64,000 bases of DNA from Hawksworthiomyces lignivorus (lineage: Eukaryota; Ascomycota; Sordariomycetes; Ophiostomatales; Ophiostomataceae). The translations under genes were made by a program, and so were the position numbers. The notes below the pieces were generated by a model, which worked only from the letters and a program-made list of their open reading frames with translations, had not been told where the DNA came from and searched no databases. The stretch spans positions 62,001 to 126,000 of the forward strand of contig NTMA01000045.1 of assembly GCA_002917075.1 (NCBI GenBank), read 5' to 3'. Positions 61,001-64,000 of this stretch are shown one piece after another (within the stretch, counting starts at the first letter, position 1; each line of letters opens with the position of its first letter).

Positions 61001-63222
61001 ATGCTCTTGCTTCCAAGCTGGGCGACATGAAGCTCACAGACCGTGCCCGGCCTGCGCTGTCTCCCTCTTCCGAGACGGCAGCCGCGGCTGCCAAGCAGCA
61101 GCGCGCGAAGCCGTCTGCTCTGAACCTGGCGCCTCTCAAGACTAGCGCCGTCGAGCCGCCGCAGCCTAGCGCGGCTCTTCAGTCGCTGAAGACTGCCCGC
61201 TTCTTGCGCGACCCTACGTCCATTGCGTACCCCAAGGGCATCCAGTCGCCCAACCCGGCCCTGAACCCTGCGGTTAACAAGAAGGGCAACTTCAAGTACG
61301 ACATGGGCTTCTTGCTCCAGTTCAAGGACGTCTTCGTCGAGAAGCCGTCGCTCGACTTCGACCAGCAGGTGAAGACGCTGATTGGCGACGGCGAAGGCGC
61401 TCCCCGCTCTGGCACGCGCACGCCTGCCGGCACCGGCAGCACCCGCCAGAACTCGCGGAATGCCACCGGCTCCGGTTTCAACTCCACGGGCGCCATGGGT
61501 GCGTTCGGCTCGAAGCCGCTGCCTCCTGGCACGACTTCTGAGCAGCGCTTCGCCATGTCGAGCGGCTCCATGCCGCGGCCCGTCAGCGGCATATCCTCCT
61601 TCAACCGTGTTGGAGGTTTCCCTGGCCCTAGCCCGATGCAGCGCACGCCGTCGTCCACCATTGGCGGCGGCATGCCCAACTCGCCCCGCCAGGGCAGCCG
61701 GTCGGCGCGCGGCGGCAGCAGACGTGACAACATCAATACCAAGGCCGAGGCTCAGGCTGCTAAGAACATGCCATTAACCCAAGGCCAGGAGCTCAAGCCC
61801 ATCACCGTCTCCGCGTCCGGCTGGAAACCCACTAGCATTGGCAACCGGGTCGTGCAGAACCCTACGGCTGTGGCCTCAGTTGGTGCTCTCGACCCTTCCA
61901 TGGTCCAGCGTAAGGTGAAGGCGGCGCTGAACAAGATGACGCCTGAGAAGTTCGACCGCATCTCCGACCAGATCTTGGCGATTGCTCTGCAGTCCAAGGA
62001 CGAGGAGGACGGCCGCACCCTGCGCCAAGTCATCCAGCTCACCTTTGAGAAGGCGACCGACGAGGCCCACTGGGCCTCCATGTATGCCCGCTTCTGCAAG
62101 CGCATGCTGGATACGATGAGCCCGGAGATCCGTGACATCACCATCAAGGACAAGAAGGGTGACGTTATCAGCGGTGGCACCCTCTTCCGCAAGTACCTGC
62201 TCAACCGTTGCCAGGAGGAGTTCGAGCGCGGCTGGAAGGTCGATATGCCCCAGCCCAAGGAGGGCGAGTCCAAGGAGACCGTCATGCTGTCTGACGAGTA
62301 CTACGAGGCCGCCGCCGCGAAGCGGCGCGGTCTGGGTCTGGTGCAGTTCATTGGCGAGCTCTACAAGCTGGGCATGTTGACCGAGCGCATCATGCACGAG
62401 TGCGTGCGGAAATTGGTGGATTACGAGACCACGCCCGACGAGGCCGAGATCGAGTCGCTCTCCAAGCTGCTGCGGACTGTTGGCGCTAACCTCGACAACA
62501 CCGAGAAGGGCCGGCCGATGATGGACGCGTACTTTGTCCGCATCAAGAACATCATTGAGATCCCAGACCTGGCCAGCCGTCTCAAGTTCATGCTGATGGA
62601 CATTGTCGACCTGCGCGAACGCAACTGGATCTCCAACGAGCAGAACAAGGGTCCTAAGACCCTGGAGGAGGTCCGGCAGGAGGCCGAGGCCGCGGCTGCC
62701 GCGAAGGCTGCCGAGGCTGCGCGCAGCAACAGCCAGCGCGGTCCCGGCGGGCGCCCCGGCCTGGGCCGTGGCGACTCCCGCCAGTTCTCGTACAACCAGC
62801 CTGTGCCCAACCAGGTCGGTATGGACGACCTGCGGCGCCTGAAGGGCTCGGCGAGCCGCATCGCCAGCTCCAGCGTGACCACTCTTGGTCCGACTTCCAT
62901 GTTCGCTTCTCGGAGCAACAGCGGCCGGCGGAACGGCCCTGGTGGCGCGTTTGGCCGTCCTGGTGACGACTCGGGCCCTGCCTCGCGGACCGGCACCCCG
63001 CCGACGCGCACCGAGACCAACTCGGTCTCGCACTCTAATGCTTTTGAGTAAGTTGTTCAATTATTTTTTTGTATACTCTCTACGACAGAGACTCGGAGTT
63101 GCTGACAACATGCCTACAGAGCCCTTGCCAATGTGGATACGGAGACCCCGACGTCGCCTCCTTCGACTGCTGCCTCGCCCGCTCTGTCCAAGGCCAACTT
63201 GGAGAAGGTGATCAGCAAATAG
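58033..63222 (+). CDS. Eukaryotic translation initiation factor 4G
   Basis: eIF4G is the cytosolic scaffold that joins cap-bound eIF4E, eIF4A and the 43S complex. Exons 58033-58665, 58744-63047 and 63120-63222 join in phase to 1679 aa; if the segment 59299-59808 is also removed the product is 1509 aa. The N-terminus is Ser/Ala/Pro-rich, then Asn/Gly/His- and RG-rich (AGRGRGYNNNHQFG). A Lys/Glu/Ala-rich charged region lies near 60.35-60.9 kb. The eIF4E-binding motif is KYDMGFLLQF at about 61291. The MIF4G domain covers about 61900-62630 (VQRKVKAALNKMTPEKFDRISDQIL, shown as its start). The C-terminal tail is Arg/Gly/Ser-rich and ends EKVISK after a 72-nt intron. No MA3 or W2 domain is present, as in other fungal eIF4G. 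The start MTSPASSQN is the first ATG of this frame after the CT-rich leader. Confidence 0.93.
59299..59808 (+). other. In-frame, stop-free intron-like segment (exitron candidate) in eIF4G
   Basis: The segment begins GTAAAC directly after codon CAA and ends CAG directly before AAC, both at phase 0. Its length is exactly 510 nt (170 codons) with no stop. A perfect TACTAAC branch site lies at 59789-59795, 13 nt before the final CAG. Removing it yields GFPPQ joined to NYPPPYAQGY, a smooth Pro/Gln/Tyr-rich run. Retaining it adds a basic, Gly/Arg/Ser-rich block. Splicing status cannot be settled from sequence. Confidence 0.65.
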
Positions 63223-64000
63223 ACAAGACGCAGCGAAGACGGCGACGGAGGCGGTTGTACTACCTTTTCGACTCACCCTTACTTTAATACCTTACTTCCT
63301 CTTTTCATTCTTCATCCGTTTCCATGAGTGTCTTTCGCATTCATTGTTCTATGCATAGACCGGCGGGGGTTTCATTTGCCGTTTACATTTATCATTTTTA
63401 TTCTGCTCTGCATACACGGGGTTCTCAAAAAGTGTGCCTAAAAGTTGCCTTTCTGCATGATACCTCCCAAAGATTTCTTACTTTGTCTTCTTACCATAGA
63501 CGCACCATTTTTCCTCGAACAACTTTTGACACGCGCTTCCATCCTATTTCTCTGCCGCTCTCTCATTTTTTTTTGCACGCGGAATGGTTTTCCAACTCCC
63601 GGCGGACCCATTCGGAAGCTGGGGTTTTTATCTGTTATTATCCGTGTACTGTGTTTCTACGTGTCTCTTCAAGCCCTTCTATGAATTGCGAGTACTTGAA
63701 TTTGATTCTTCTTTTCAGCGTGTGGACTGTGTTTGGTGACTGCTGCTTCTGCATCCTGTGTGGCTCTGCTCCTCCACTCTGGATCCTGCTGCGATGTGGG
63801 CTTGTTCCTTTTGGGAAAAGGGGCCAGCCTCTGATGGTCGCCACAGGAGAAACAAAGATGACAGAGAGGGGTCGAAGGAGACGAACAAGATGTACGAGGA
63901 CCTGTGGTCGAAATCTTCTCATTCTTCTGTTTTAGATTTTTTATTACCTCGTGTTTTCTTATTATTGTTTACTTGTTTCTTCTTTTTCATTTTCTAGGCT
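63223..64000. other. 3' flank of eIF4G to window end
   Basis: This is T-rich DNA with no further gene. Short open frames on both strands have no recognisable features. The window ends inside this interval, so a gene starting just beyond cannot be excluded. Confidence 0.5.

Noticed and set aside
61876..63060. 394-codon minus-strand frame opposite the eIF4G MIF4G region
   Set aside because: It is a shadow of GC-rich coding sequence. The plus strand matches MIF4G and the minus strand matches nothing.

Overview
This window is nuclear DNA of a filamentous ascomycete (Pezizomycotina, most likely Sordariomycetes and perhaps Hypocreales). The evidence is intron-containing eukaryotic genes with short introns (about 60-125 nt, GTRNGT donors, CTAAC-like branch sites), an Atg101 gene, a sphingolipid C9-methyltransferase and an INSIG homologue, plus large glutamine-, alanine- and proline-rich insertions in regulatory proteins and CT-rich leaders. 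The order is an inference; no marker here fixes it. No virus, intact transposon, rRNA or CRISPR array was recognised, and I could not pick out a tRNA by eye.

Fourteen protein genes are supported. From left to right they are: calcineurin catalytic subunit (-); mitochondrial trimethyllysine dioxygenase of carnitine synthesis (-), divergent from Atg101 (+); a forkhead transcription factor (-); Pan1, the endocytic actin scaffold (-); sphingolipid C9-methyltransferase (-); a GH13 alpha-glucosidase (-); the spliceosomal G-patch protein Spp2 (-), divergent from Vid21/Eaf1, the NuA4 platform (+); Mak11, a 60S ribosome-assembly WD protein (+); an INSIG-family ER membrane protein (+); Hpr1/THOC1 of the THO complex (-), divergent from Aquarius/Cwf11, a spliceosomal helicase (+); and eIF4G (+). 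These are mostly housekeeping genes. There is no secondary-metabolite or other specialised cluster. RNA metabolism (Spp2, Hpr1, Aquarius, eIF4G, Mak11) is well represented between 30 and 63 kb, but this may be chance.

Most genes were rebuilt by joining exons by hand. Splice phases close exactly in every one and most junctions restore family motifs. Three splicing features stand out. eIF4G holds a 510-nt, stop-free, multiple-of-three segment with a perfect TACTAAC branch site, so it behaves like an exitron. The trimethyllysine dioxygenase needs an 18-nt microexon to complete its WLRDNC motif. Calcineurin ends in a 13-nt terminal coding exon.

The non-coding DNA is extensive. About 6.5 kb lies upstream of the forkhead gene and about 4.9 kb upstream of eIF4G, with no recognisable gene in either. 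A nonamer, TACGGAGTA, recurs in intergenic DNA. A perfect G20-C20 palindrome sits in the 574-bp divergent promoter between the dioxygenase and Atg101. I found no clearly new biological system; the eIF4G exitron-like intron is the best lead.
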